Shown here: in pieces, positions 1 through 16,836 of the stretch
Layout: each line of letters starts with the position of its first letter
Position numbering within the stretch: position 1 is the first letter of the stretch
From: Macrolepiota albuminosa
Lineage: Eukaryota; Basidiomycota; Agaricomycetes; Agaricales; Agaricaceae
Length of the DNA stretch: 64,000 bases
Direction of reading: 5' to 3'
NCBI GenBank assembly: GCA_027475525.1
Contig: JAMWFC010000113.1
Span: 1,476,001 to 1,540,000, forward strand
Made by a program: the position numbers and the translations under genes
The notes under the pieces: generated by a model
The model's input: the letters and a program-made list of their open reading frames with translations, nothing else
Databases searched by the model: none
What the model was told of the DNA's origin: nothing

Positions 1-71
1 ATGTTGTGTTGATACAGTGAGCAGTGGTCATGTCATGACAGCTGGCAGTTGAGCAGATAAGGTTAAGGTCT

Positions 72-120
72 TGATCACTTTTGAAGAGGGCTCAATCAAA
101 GCCCTCATCAAAAGTGATCA
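72..120. repeat. Hairpin: 21-bp arms, 7-nt loop
   Basis: The arm at 72-92 and the reverse complement of 100-120 match at 20 of 21 positions, around the loop CAATCAA. It lies just upstream of a decayed Copia element and may be part of a fold-back or of that element's leader. The remaining sequence at 1-560 is AT-rich and shows no gene I recognise. Confidence 0.75.
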
Positions 121-559
121 TTTTGCCATGCTGACCAGTTTCTATGATAAATAATATTGATTTAGCCATTTTATCATTTAATTTCTTGATAGATACTTCA
201 ATATACTCTCTTTACATCAAAGGGTTTAATAGTTTGCTGATAGATTGACTATAGAGACTGTACGTTGGATCAAAAATAGATTGCTTTATCTCTTCAAAAG
301 TAGCAGACTGTGTGGCTGCAGAATGCCCTTGAAACATTATATTATCTATTGAGTCAGTTGTAGTACACTATGTGATCATGTGATTGGAGTTTAGAAGTGC
401 ATGCAATTTACTGCTTATGAAAAGATTCAGAAATTCATAGATAAGATTCCAGATCATTGTGCATTTACTTTCTTATAAGAGGAAGTTTAGTATTCTTGAA
501 CCAATAATCTAAAGGGCTTTTTCTAGTGTCATAACTTTCAAAAACATCAGAATCTCAAT

Positions 560-2660
560 TTTTACTCTTTAGCTGATACTATCTTTGAGATCAATATTGA
601 TGTCTGTCATTATCTTCAAACATCAATTATCCACCACAATAAATAATCTACTACTCAAGCTTTTTCTTGCACTTCTTTGTCAAACACTTCTTTTTCTCAA
701 CCATCTGTCACATCTGATCCTGCAAATTCACATTGTGCACCTGTTTCTGACACTTCTCAAGAATTTGTTGCTTACCCACATGCTTACATGGCAATTTCAG
801 AACTATTGTCTGAGGATTTTTCTGTGATTATTACAATTGTACAAGATAGTAACAACACTACTGTATTACCTGCTATATTTGACAACAAAGCCAATGACAC
901 TGCTTTTCATCTTTATAACTTACTTAATAAGTCTACATTAGCACTCTTCTACGCATTTGTGAGTTCTACTGATCCAGTTGTTCTGGCATCAATTTTTCCC
1001 ACTTCAACTCAATTCTTAATTTGGGTTGTATGACTCATATCATGTGTAACAAATGGTGTTTTTGGACTTACTGTGAAGACCTTGTGGTCCTAGTTGGCAT
1101 AGCTAACTGTGGGAAGTTGAACATCCTAGCATGAGATGAAGTCTGTTTTTGTGTAATCATTGATGGAAAACCTGTCATACTGATTCTATCTGACTGCTTA
1201 TATGCTCCAGATGTTCCTATCAATTGTTTATCTGTCAGTTTTATAACTAAGCACAATTTAGAACTTGTTTCAAAAATAAAGCAACAACTATTTATTTTCT
1301 GAAATCTTCTCAACTTTGAGGCAAGTCTCTACAGGCAACAGTTCTAAATTTATTTTTTTTTCATTGCAACTTTATTCTCATCAAACTTCTAGAAACCAAG
1401 TTATTTCCTACTATTACCCCATTCTCTATGAATTTTCCTAAAATTCTAATCACTTCTAAATTATAGCATTGTAGACTGGGTCATCCTGCTAAGAACACCA
1501 CTCAGATAACATTAACAAAAGATTGTGTGACTGGAGTTGACTTTAAGGAGACTTTTCAGGATGATCATTGCATTCCATATATTATTGGCAAACAGCCTAC
1601 TTGACCATATAACAATTTTCAACATCATGCTTTCAAAATTTGTGAACTTTCACACATAGATTTTTGTGGTCCATTTCTGACTCAATTTGCAAATAGACAA
1701 CCTTCTTATTTTCACTCTATTCTGGATGATTTCTCCAACTATGGCAGCACTGCTTTACAATCAAACAAAGATCAGGCATACAAACATTTCAAGGATTTCC
1801 AGGCTTGTCTTGAACTTAAATTGAGAAACAAAGTTACAAATGTTTGATGTGACAGTGTGAAATCTCAATAACAAAGGGACCACATTGCAGTCAACGACAG
1901 CATATGCCCATTAACAGAACAAGAATATATTCATACATTAGAAAATAAAGCACAAACTCTCATGGCCAAAGCTGGTCTCCATTTCTTTTCTAGACAACAC
2001 TATTTTTATGGCACAATATCTGAGAAATTGTCTACCTACTTCAACTTTATCTGATCTCACCACTCCTTACGAAATCATCAAAGGATATAATAAACCCAAT
2101 CTTTCTCATCTTTAGGTATGGGTTGTTAGTGTTTCATTTTATATCCAAAGAAACATATTTGAAAAGAGAACACTCAGCAATTTTTATAAGTTACAAAGAA
2201 AGTCAAATGGGATGGCATGTTCAAGATATAAATGGTTGTCACTTCTTCTCAAAGAGAACATTCAAAGCAAGTTACAATCCAAGAATTTGTCCTTCATCAA
2301 ACCAATTTTACAACCAATGTCAACTACTTTCCAGGTTCATTCACTGGATTCACATACTACTGCATCCAATTCTTGACTGATTGATACACCTCTAAATGCT
2401 GAATCTTTGACCACCTCAACACCACATATATCAAATATGGATCTAATTCCTTGTTTTCATTGGAAGATCATGATGACTCATGCAGGTTAGGCTTGTTTTG
2501 AAGACACGCACAAAAGTAATGAACATCTCGTTAAACTTCGTGCAGACCGTAAAGCTTGTCTTTTGTCTCATCAAGGTCTATCTGCTATACTAGATCTTGA
2601 TGATTTCCAGGAGTCAGAACATTTCTTGTCATCATTAATGGACCTAACCTATCTCAAGAA
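560..2660 (+). mobile_element. Degenerate Ty1/Copia element, plus strand
   Basis: Fragments of a Copia polyprotein can be read in order despite frameshifts and stops. A protease-like stretch lies near 1006-1045, where the expected active site DSG reads NLG. A pre-integrase zinc stretch HCRLGHPAK is near 1465-1500. The integrase core with HIDFCGPF and FHSILDDFSNYG lies near 1645-1745. The integrase tail with KPNLSHL and a FFSKRTF-like motif is at about 2090-2290. The reverse transcriptase is missing and no flanking LTRs were found. It is a dead relic downstream of TRM4 and makes no continuous product. Confidence 0.8.
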
Positions 2661-2766
2661 TATAGCTATAAATAATTATCCATAGCCCTCAGCATAATGA
2701 TACCACAATGTTTATATAATATTTTGTATTCTTTCTAATAGGATATTGACTGTTGGAGACACCATC

Positions 2767-5777
<3,011 letters not shown>

Positions 5778-5903
5778 TCTCTGAGTGGTATAACTTTTTT
5801 GATCCACGTGATGCTTGTGTTATATGTTATCTTATTTAATCATCATCAGCTCGATAAGATATCACCCGATCATTCCAAAATTTTGCACTCTCACTTGAAT
5901 ACA
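5778..5903. promoter_or_regulatory. Bidirectional promoter between TRM4 and SPE3-LYS9
   Basis: Only 126 bp separate the two divergent start codons, so both promoters and 5' leaders must overlap. It contains the E-box-type sequence CACGTGATG at 5805-5813 and GATA-like boxes (TTATCTTAT, GATAAGATA) at about 5826-5865. CACGTGATG recurs upstream of the SNF2 gene. Confidence 0.7.
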
Positions 5904-8625
<2,722 letters not shown>

Positions 8626-8978
8626 TGCACGGAAAGGCATCCTGATTGTTGTAAACCATCTATTGTGAAATATCATGCTGTCCCATCTAAAAAATGGGGA
8701 CACAATTTGCTTGACGAAGCGGGGATCCATAAATACACGAGGCCTAATGGTCAATCAAGGCTAAGTGGAAACACTGGGTGCAGAGAACAATGTTCTCTTG
8801 CAAAACAATGTAAAAAAGGCCTAATGGTCAATCAAGGCTAAGTGGAAACACTGGGTGCAGAGAACAATGTTCTCTTGCAAAACAATGTAAAAAAACACAT
8901 GTACAGTAACAATAAATCCAACTGATTTTAAAATTTTATTTAAATGTTTTTGTTGAAATCATAGAAAAATATTGTAAC
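8626..8978. other. Intergenic stretch after SPE3-LYS9
   Basis: No gene is recognisable. It holds the 3' end region of SPE3-LYS9, an exact 77-bp tandem duplication and then AT-rich sequence running into the truncated LINE. Confidence 0.6.
8741..8894. repeat. Exact 77-bp tandem duplication (1 of 10)
   Basis: Copies at 8741-8817 and 8818-8894 begin GGCCTAATGGTCAATC. It lies in non-coding sequence, so no frame is affected. Confidence 0.95.
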
Positions 8979-9184
8979 CGAACTTCCCGTATGGATGCAT
9001 ATAGGCCTCAAACAAACCAAAAACCTCCGGATAAAACAATGACCTGCATACGAAACACACAAGGTGACGACTGTAGGCAAGATGCTTCAGCTTGGGCGAA
9101 GACTGGACCCAGCACTGAACGGCTGCCACAAAACACGAAAGAACTTGTGTATGCATGCCATGCCGAGAATATAGAGCACTAGGA

Positions 9185-9340
9185 TGCGACAACCCGCACA
9201 AATTCAGCAAGGCCGCGAGAGGATATATACTACGACTACCCCAGAAGTGGAACCCGAACGCTGCGACAACCCGCACAAATTCAGCAAGGCCGCGAGAGGA
9301 TATATACTACGACTACCCCAGAAGTGGAACCCGAACGCTG
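9185..9340. repeat. Exact 77-bp tandem duplication (2 of 10), in LINE 1
   Basis: Copies start at 9185 and 9262. The duplication repeats the cysteine-containing segment (CDNPHKFSKAARGY) in a shifted frame. Confidence 0.95.
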
Positions 9341-9977
9341 AGGAAGTTAGAAGAGAAATGAGCCCGGAGGAGGCGGAGCTCCTCCAGGAAGAAGGAAGAC
9401 TATCCTTCAACCTGGACATCACAACGAGAAAATCTCTGGGAGACGCATTCCGAGCGTTCACATCCGGGGACCATGAACCTCCCCGACCACGCCACCTACA
9501 GCAGATGTGGAGAACCCAACCCAACGATTGTCACAGTATACACAGACGGTTCGGGCACGAGAGACCGAGACATCAATGCAGGAGCTTGGTAAGAGCCCAG
9601 ACAAATAACGCAGGCGAAACCGCCGCAATCCCAGCCGCCATACAGAGCGTCCCCACAGAACAGACGATCCTGAAGTGACTCTCAGATCACAATTGATAGC
9701 CTCACCAAGAATCTAGAGAAGAGAGAGAACAAAGGCTGGATAGGAACTAAGAATAAGGACATCCTAATACCACTAGTGGCCCAAATGAGGGAAAGAAAAG
9801 GCCTCAACTTCTTCGAAAAGGTTAAAGGACATGCTGGAATAGAGGGAAATGAGAAAGCAGACGAATTAGCAAACAGAGGAGCCAGTAAGGCAGACCAGGA
9901 CAAAATACCATGTGAGATACCTGCAGGTTATAACGCTACAGGAGCGAAACTAGCCACTATTATACAAGCACTGGCAT

Positions 9978-9982
9978 ATAAA
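9978..9982. repeat. Target site duplication ATAAA, left copy
   Basis: It directly precedes TGTCAGG, the head of the Gypsy LTR. The matching copy is 17336-17340. Confidence 0.85.
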
Positions 9983-10016
9983 TGTCAGGGGACTCCTCAT
10001 TTCTTTCTTTTCTCAC
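9983..10016 (+). repeat. Truncated 5' LTR head of Gypsy 1
   Basis: It aligns with the LTR start TGTCAGGGAACTC but with several substitutions and small shifts. It stops at a 4-bp TCTG microhomology, where sequence jumps to the pol tail. The true 5' LTR is probably longer and was lost by misassembly or deletion. Confidence 0.75.
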
Positions 10017-10304
10017 TCTGGTAAACAACCAAGAAGAGTACGAAGTGGAACAGATCCTAGACAGCCAACTCTTTAGAAATAAGCTTTAGTTCAAGGTCAA
10101 GTGGAAGGGCTACGGAATCGAGGACATCTCCTGGGAGCCACAAGAGAATGTCCATGCCCCTGCCTTGGTCTGGGAATTCTATCAACAGCATCCCAATGCT
10201 TCCTGGGCAATCAGAGGCCTCTATTCTCTTTTCAAGGTAGACCAGGCCATCCAGAACTACTTCTATCCAGCACGTCAAGATGCTGCGCTCTAGAGGGGGG
10301 ATGA
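10017..10304 (+). pseudogene. Orphan Gypsy 1 pol tail with chromodomain
   Basis: This 288-bp stretch repeats 16549-16836 at a constant offset of 6532 with no indel; I see one substitution. It encodes the chromodomain EYEVEQILDSQLF ... [17 protein letters not shown] with an in-frame TAG. Its place between an LTR head and an LTR implies a tandem element or an assembly misjoin. Confidence 0.85.
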
Positions 10305-10917
10305 TGTCAGGGAACTCTTCATTTCTTCTTTTTCTCACTCCTTATCTCTTCACTCTCCTTCCATTCATTCTCTTATTTCTTCTGACATTATTTCACTTTA
10401 CTGTTTCTATTCTTTCAACACTATCTGTTAGTACTACTCTCAGCCCTTGAGATGCTCTGGTTCTTTAGCCACCATTCAGACAAGTGTGGGCCTACTCAGC
10501 ACCGCTTCCAGACCGCTTATATAAGCCAGAGTTTGCCAGAGTTTGCCCCTTATTTGTACAAGTGTTTGTGTAGGCAATTTTCGAGTTTTTAAGGTTTTGT
10601 TGTACTGTACAGTTGTTTCCCATGCTTCAGAGGCCCCAGAAGCGTCCAACCTGGCATAGGGAATCCCTAGACTTGTTCTCTTTAGATCTCCCTCTGCCAG
10701 GTGAGTAGCTACCTTGATATTGTTAGTATATATTCTAATACACTTTGGATCTCCCTCTGCCAGCTGTGTGACTGAGCCACAGCCTCTAGAGGTCGCCCTT
10801 ANNNNNNNNNNNNNNNNNNNNNNNNNNNNNNNNNNNNNNNNNNNNNNNNNNNNNNNNNNNNNNNNNNNNNNNNNNNNNNNNNNNNNNNNNNNNNNNNNNN
10901 NAGAGGTCGCCCTTACA
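10305..10917 (+). repeat. Gypsy 1 LTR, left long copy, interrupted by N-gap
   Basis: The part from 10305 to 10801 is 497 nt and lines up without indels with 16837-17333. Adding the CA after the gap gives 499 nt, the exact length of the 3' LTR. The 100 N and one copy of a 14-bp overlap are therefore surplus. Confidence 0.9.
10802..10901. other. Assembly gap of 100 N
   Basis: It is flanked on both sides by the same 14 bases, AGAGGTCGCCCTTA. The 3' LTR shows one copy and no missing sequence. Confidence 0.98.
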
Positions 10918-11230
10918 GCAGAACAAGTCTCTACATTTCGGTCTGGGAGCCCCCTTCAGCCTGCTTGAGCCCTCTCTTGCCCCTTTAGGTCCCTCCCCCA
11001 CTGGATTACTCCCTGCCCCTCTGTTGCTTCTATGACCCAACCAGCCCCCTCAGACACTCCCCTGGACGCTTCTGCCCCTCAGGATGATGCCTGGGGTCGC
11101 TTGCTTGCTCTGGAGACTCAGGTGCAGACCACTCAAGCTTCCCTCACCCTCCACACCACCGAACTTGCTGGATTACGTCAGGCCACAGACACTATCTCCC
11201 ATTCCCTTCAGGCCCTCTTAGAGCGCCTCT

Positions 11231-11384
11231 CTCTCACTCCTACCCCTCTCCAGGCACCTCCAGTTAGGGCTGGCACACCCCCAGTCCCTTGCTTTGGGGC
11301 CTCCCCCCTCTCACTCCTACCCCTCTCCAGGCACCTCCAGTTAGGGCTGGCACACCCCCAGTCCCTTGCTTTGGGGCCTCCCCC
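11231..11384. repeat. Exact 77-bp tandem duplication (3 of 10), in gag
   Basis: Copies start at 11231 and 11308 (CTCTCACTCCTACCCC). The proline-rich linker is repeated in another frame. Confidence 0.95.
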
Positions 11385-11513
11385 CCAGTTCATGCCAATA
11401 TTCCTCGCCCAGCACTCCCAGACGCATTCAATGGTGGACCGAGCGATAGGCGAGCGTTTCCTGCAGTCCTGCATCACCTATATTCAGCTCAGTGGTGAGG
11501 CTTTCCCTCTGAT

Positions 11514-11667
11514 GCTCTCAAAATCGCTTGGGTTCTTTCTTACATGAAGTCTGGGCGAGCTTCAACATATGCGCTACGAGTCTTTCGACGGCTCTCAAAA
11601 TCGCTTGGGTTCTTTCTTACATGAAGTCTGGGCGAGCTTCAACATATGCGCTACGAGTCTTTCGACG
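11514..11667. repeat. Exact 77-bp tandem duplication (4 of 10), in gag
   Basis: Copies start at 11514 and 11591 (GCTCTCAAAATCGC). It repeats the peptide WVLSYMKSGRAS. Confidence 0.95.
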
Positions 11668-11884
11668 TCCTGGAGGAGTAGAGAGTTTTGGAAGTTGGGA
11701 TCAGTTTGAGAAGGAGTTTCGGACAGAGTTCTTCCCCTTGGACCCTGCTAAGGTGGCAGCCCTCACTCTCCGAGATCCTCATCGATATGGGCAGGGGAAG
11801 CGGACCCTAGATGAGTACATCGACTCCTTCAGAGCTCTTGCTGAACAGGCCTGTTATCCGGATGGTCTTCAGCTCTGTCTCACT

Positions 11885-12038
11885 TCCGAGATGGCCTCCT
11901 TCCCTCTCTCATGGATCGGATCGACAGCATGGCTGAGGGACGACCTGATGACACGAGTATCTCCGAGATGGCCTCCTTCCCTCTCTCATGGATCGGATCG
12001 ACAGCATGGCTGAGGGACGACCTGATGACACGAGTATC
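11885..12038. repeat. Exact 77-bp tandem duplication (5 of 10), in gag
   Basis: Copies start at 11885 and 11962 (TCCGAGATGGCC), just before the gag sequence IETWYQVARDQW. Confidence 0.95.
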
Positions 12039-12717
12039 GAGACCTGGTATCAGGTAGCACGTGATCAGTGGCAGCTCATGGAGTTACGACGTGAGCTCCA
12101 CCGTGGAACTGCCCCTCGCTCCACTCCACAGGCATCCTTTTCTGCTCGTCATCCCATCCAGCCTTCCCTTCCATTTCGTGCTCCACCCCCAGCTCAGGTA
12201 CCTGCAGCACGTCCTCTTCCTTTTGGAGTACCTATGGATGTTGATGCCTCTCGTCAACGTTCCTCCCTTCCTCTCCTCTGCCGTCGCTGTGGAAAGCCTG
12301 GTCACTTCGCTCGGTATTGTCCCCAGGGGTTAGAGGTGCGCTATCTCTCAGCTTCAGAGCAGGAGGAGCTCCTTCTCCAGCTCCTTGCTGCCCGAGACGT
12401 TCGAGGAAACCCCTCCCCAGATGTACAGACTGAAGCAGAACCCCTGGAGGAGTCCTTGGGTCCTGTGGAAGCTGTAGCAGAACCATTGGATGGGTCCTTT
12501 GGTTCGGCAGGGGAGGGTTTTCAATAGAGCGACGGATGAGTTGTACGCCTCCGCCGCCTGGTGCTAATCAGTTTACATGTCAATCAGTAGAGTCTTCTAA
12601 TGTATCGCTCCCTGTTCCTGATTCTCTGACTGAAACTGTAAGCACCCCCTCCAACGTACAAAATACCCCCTTGGTCCAAGCCTCAGCTAAGACTTCTTCT
12701 CCTCCTTCTCCTGTCTG

Positions 12718-13330
12718 ACGACCACGTGTCCCAGCTTGGGAACGACGTCTTCCCCGTCGCTATGTTGTTGCTTCTACTCCCTCTCCCAACTCTCTGCGTC
12801 TGAATGTGGAGATTGAGACAACTGACACTCAGCAGACTCGAAGCATCATAGCTCTCTTGGACAGTGGCGCTACTGGACTCTTCCTAGACACCCATTATGT
12901 GGAACAACACTGGCTCACTACCCGTCCCCTCTCTCACCCTATTCCAGTCTACAACATTGACGGTACGCTCAATGAAGCTGGATCCATCTGCTCAGTGGTG
13001 GATTTAGTCCTTCGTTATCAGACTCATTCTGAGCATGCAGTCTTTGCGGTTACCAGCCTAGGAAAGCAGGACATGATACTTGGGTTCTCCTGGCTGCGTG
13101 ATCACAATCCTGAGATTGACTGGGCCAAGGGTAAGGTGAGCATGAGCCGCTGCCCTCAATGGTGTTCCACATGTGCCAAGGAAGTGAGAGAGGAGCGCAG
13201 AGAGTCAGTCCATGAGTGTGCTGCTATCCGGGCTTGCCGGGTTGGACACCTCCCCTTTGCAGACCTTGACCTACTGGATCCTCCTCCCTTGGCGTTCCCT
13301 TATAGAGAGGCCCTCTATGAGGACGTTTGA
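12718..13330 (+). pseudogene. Gypsy 1 aspartic protease domain
   Basis: The retropepsin active site is visible as IIALLDSGATGLFLD (about 12845-12890), and a later ILGFSWL matches the hydrophobic-Gly flap region. The domain would cleave the polyprotein. A TGA at 12717-12719 sits where Arg is plausible (next residues RPRVPAWERR). Confidence 0.85.
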
Positions 13331-13420
13331 GGTGTAGTGAGTGAAGCCCAGATGGAAGATGGATGCAAGGGTGAATTTGGATGCGCTCCTGACCCAGAGT
13401 CTCCAGACGAGGCTATCGAG

Positions 13421-13574
13421 ACAGGTGATAGGATTTATGCAACTACATTATGACCTCCACCAACTGTAGCAGAGATTAGAGCTAGCCAAACTACTTGACA
13501 GGTGATAGGATTTATGCAACTACATTATGACCTCCACCAACTGTAGCAGAGATTAGAGCTAGCCAAACTACTTC
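13421..13574. repeat. Exact 77-bp tandem duplication (6 of 10)
   Basis: Copies start at 13421 and 13498 (ACAGGTGATAGGATTT), in the spacer between protease and reverse transcriptase. Confidence 0.95.
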
Positions 13575-13599
13575 CCAGCAGCTAGCTCAGGCATTTGCT

Positions 13600-15045
13600 G
13601 CCAACTCTGCTCCTAAGTCATTCCAAGATGCAGTTCCTCATCACCTGCAAGACTTTGAGGATGTTTTCTCTAAGGCATCATTTGACTCCCTGCCAGAGCG
13701 TAAGCAGTGGGACCATGCAATTGAGCTTACACCCAATGCTGAGCCCTCTAGCTGCAAGGTCTACCCACTCTCTCCCAGAGAACAGGATGAGCTTGATGCC
13801 TTTTTGCAGGAGAATTTAGACTCTGGTCGCATCCGTCCCTCAAAGTCTCCGATGGCCTCTCCAGTCTTCTTCATTAAGAAGAAGGATGGATCTCTATGTC
13901 TGGTTCAGGACTATCGAGTCTTGAATGCAATGACTGTGAAGAATCGCTACCCCTTACCACTCATTTCAGAGCTTGTCAACAACCTCCGAGGTGCACGCTA
14001 CTTTACCAAGTTGGATGTCTGCTGGGGCTACAACAATGTGCGCATTAAAGAAGGAGATGAGTGGAAGGGAGCATTCTGAACAAATCGTGGACTCTTTGAA
14101 CCTCTGGTAATGTTCTTTGGCCTCACTAATAGCCCTGCCACCTTCCAGACCATGATGAACGACATTTTCCGAGACCTCATAGCGGAAGGTGTGATGTGCG
14201 TATACCTTGACAATATTCTCATCTATACCAAGACTCTAGAGGAGCATCGTCGGATTACGCGCATTATACTGGAACATCTTTGCCAGCACCAGCTCTATCT
14301 TAAGCTAGAAAAGTGCGAGTTTAAGCAGACTAAGGTTGAATATCTTGGACTGATCATCTCTCATGGAATGGCTGAGATGGACCCAGTCAAGGTGGCTGGT
14401 GTAGTGGAGTGGCCAGAGCCTAAGAACAAGAAGGAGGTTCAGGCCTTCCTGGGTTTCACCAACTTCTACCGGAGGTTTATTCAGGATTTCTCACACCATG
14501 CCCGGCCCCTCTTCGATCTCACCACTAAGGACACTCCTTGGCACTGGGATGCAGCACAGCAGACAGCCTTTGACGCCCTCAAACAGGCAGTCACTTCAAA
14601 GTCTGTCCTTATATTCCCAGATGATGACTCTCCCTTCCATGTTGAAGCTGATAGCTCAGATTTTGCTACTGGGGCCATTCTCTCTCAACAGTCAAGGGAG
14701 GATGGTAAGTGGCATCCTGTGGCTTTCTACTCCAAGAGTCTCAATGCTGTGGAGCGAAATTATGAGATCCATGACAAGGAGATGCTAGCTATCATTCAGT
14801 CATTTGAGGAGTGGCGACATTTCCTTGAGGGTGCCAGGCATAAATTTGAGGTGTGGACTGATCACAAGAACTTAGAGTACTTTCGGATGGCCAAGAAACT
14901 TAACCACCGACAGGCTTGATGGTCCTTGTATCTGGCCAACTTTGACTTCTCTCTGCATCACAAACCTGGATGGAGCATGGGTAAGCCAGATGCGCTTTCT
15001 AGGCGAGCAGACCATGGTTCAGGAGCTAGTGACAATGACAATATT
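13600..15045 (+). pseudogene. Gypsy 1 reverse transcriptase and RNase H
   Basis: RT motifs are in order: VFFIKKKDGSL, DYRVLNAMTVKNRYPLP, ARYFTKLDVCWGYNN and FGLTNSPATFQTMMNDIF. The catalytic motif reads VYLDN, not the usual YxDD, then ILIYTKTLEEH. RNase H follows with HVEADSSDFATGAILSQ and VWTDHKNLEYF. In-frame TGA codons at 14077-14079 and 14917-14919 replace a likely Arg (F-R-TNRG and QA-R-WSLYL). The Asp-to-Asn change would disable polymerisation. Confidence 0.88.
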
Positions 15046-15159
15046 GTACTTCTGAAGCCAGAACTATTTGCTATCCGTGCTCTAGAAGGTGTGGTTGGCC
15101 AGGGAGAAGAAGTGAGCATCCTTCGAGACATCCAACGAGGTAACCGGGAGGGCGCTCAA

Positions 15160-16320
15160 GAAGATCTGGTAGCTAAGGCTGCCATGGCCTTGCATGCTCG
15201 AGAGAAAACTGGAGTGAAGTCCGTCCGCACCAATGAGTGGTCTCTGGAGAATGGTCTTCTCACCTTTCGGGGACACATTTATGTTCCCAACCTGCCAGAC
15301 CTCTGAAGGCGAATTGTGGAGCAGCATCATGACTCTTGAGTTGCAGGACATCCTGGCAGATGGAAGACACTGGAGCTGGTCTCACGGAATTACTGGTGGC
15401 CTCAAATGTCATAGTATATTGGCTCTTACACCTCTACCTGCGATCTTTGTCTTCAGACTAAGCTTCGTTGTCAGCCTCCTATGGGACAACTTCATCCATT
15501 GCCTATCCCAGCTGAGCGTTGGAGTGTGGCCTCAGTAGACTTCATTGTTGAGTTACCTGATTCTCATGGATATGATGCGATCATGGTGGTAGTGGATCTC
15601 TGTGGCAAGCGTGCTCATTTTATTCCAACACACACTACTTGCTCAGCCATGGGCGCTGCCAATCTGTACCGGAAGCATGTCTGGAAGCTTCATGGGTTGT
15701 CAGATGCTTACGTCTTGGACCGTGGACCTCAGTTTGTGGCAGAGTTTACTAGAGAACTGTATCGCCTCCTCCATGTCAAACTCCACACTTCTACAGCCTA
15801 CCACCTCCAATCTGATGGCCAGACTGAGCATGTCAACCAGGAGCTAGAACAGTATCTCTGGCTCTTCTGCAATGAACGACAGGATGACTGGGACGACCTA
15901 TTACCAGAGGCAGAGTTCCAGTACAACAACCATGTACACACTGCCACTCAGATGTCCCCTTTCCTTCTAGATACTGGTCGACAACCTCGGATGGGATTTG
16001 AGCCTTGTGGACAACCTTCAGAGAATGAAGCTGTCAACGAGTTCATAGATCGGATGAAGGCAGCCCAGGAGGAAGCCAAGGCAGCTTTAGCTAAGGCAAA
16101 GGATGACATGGCCCGCTACTATGATCGTGGACGAACTCCAGCCCCCAAGTACAAGCCTGGAGATTGAGTCTACCTGGATGCCTCTGACATTGCTACCACC
16201 TGACCTTCTCAGAAGCTGCCCCCAAGTACAAGCCTGGAGATTGAGTCTACCTGGATGCCTCTGACATTGCTACCACCTGACCTTCTCAGAAGCTTTCTCA
16301 CCGTCGTCTAGGACCCTTTT
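15160..16320 (+). pseudogene. Gypsy 1 integrase
   Basis: An H2C2 zinc region (EQHHDS ... CDLCLQTKL) precedes a DDE core. The first Asp is in ASVDFIVELP, the second in VLDRGPQF and the Glu in NQELEQYLW. In-frame TGA at 15304, 15337 and 16168 all fit a lost Arg codon. A 77-bp duplication at 16141 breaks the C-terminal part. Confidence 0.87.
16141..16294. repeat. Exact 77-bp tandem duplication (7 of 10), in integrase
   Basis: Copies start at 16141 and 16218 (GCCCCCAAGTACAAGC). Confidence 0.95.
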
Positions 16321-16354
16321 CTATAGTACGGCAGGTAGGCCCACTTGCCTATCA

Positions 16355-16508
16355 ACTCAAGCTGCCTAGTGGAATGAGTCGACTCCATCCAGTCTTCAAT
16401 GTGGTGAAGCTTTCTCCAGCCCCAGAGGATCACTCAAGCTGCCTAGTGGAATGAGTCGACTCCATCCAGTCTTCAATGTGGTGAAGCTTTCTCCAGCCCC
16501 AGAGGATT
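16355..16508. repeat. Exact 77-bp tandem duplication (8 of 10), pol C-terminus
   Basis: Copies start at 16355 and 16432 (ACTCAAGCTGCCTAG). They repeat the SRLHPVFNVVKL segment that normally lies just before the chromodomain. Confidence 0.95.
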
Positions 16509-16548
16509 CAATCCCAGGTCAATGTCCATAGCCACCTCCACCACCAGT

Positions 16549-16836
16549 TCTGGTAAACAACCAAGAAGAGTACGAAGTGGAACAGATCCTAGACAGCCAA
16601 CTCTTTAGAAATAAGCTTTAGTTCAAGGTCAAGTGGAAGGGCTACGGAATCGAGGACATCTCCTGGGAGCCACAAGAGAATGTCCATGCCCCTGCCTTGG
16701 TCTGGGAATTCTATCAACAGCATCCCAATGCTTCCTGGGCAATCAGAGGCCTCTATTCTCTTTTCAAGGTAGACCAGGCCATCCAAAACTACTTCTATCC
16801 AGCACGTCAAGATGCTGCGCTCTAGAGGGGGGATGA
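16549..16836 (+). pseudogene. Gypsy 1 chromodomain at pol C-terminus
   Basis: The chromodomain EEYEVEQILDSQLF ... [20 protein letters not shown] is interrupted by one TAG (RNKL*FKVKW). Chromodomains in chromoviruses are thought to steer integration to methylated-histone chromatin. Confidence 0.88.

Larger units (their letters stand above)
8979..9982 (+). mobile_element. LINE 1, segment A (5'-truncated ORF2: zinc region and RNase H)
   Basis: Translation follows the post-RT part of a fungal LINE ORF2. LPVWMHIGLK, the cysteine-containing stretch CDNPHKFSKAARGYILRL and an RNase H-like end (KVKGHAGIEGNEKADELA) all match the order seen in LINE 3 in this window. The RT domain is absent. It ends with ALAYK exactly where the Gypsy element is inserted, and the reading continues as GIIES at 17341. 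Confidence 0.85.
11032..12530 (+). pseudogene. Gypsy 1 gag with CCHC zinc knuckle
   Basis: It starts at an ATG (MTQPAPSDTPLDAS). A coiled N-terminal part is followed by a retrotransposon gag core (SWDQFEKEFRTEFFPLD, YIDSFRALAEQA). The zinc knuckle CRRCGKPGHFARYC is encoded at about 12277-12320. Three exact 77-bp duplications (11231, 11514, 11885) break it into overlapping frames. Gag would form the particle core and bind the element RNA. If those duplications are artefacts, this gag is close to intact. Confidence 0.85.

Noticed and set aside
8741..8894. 77-bp repeat as a real minisatellite
   Set aside because: Nine unrelated places show the same exact 77-bp period, which points to assembly rather than biology.
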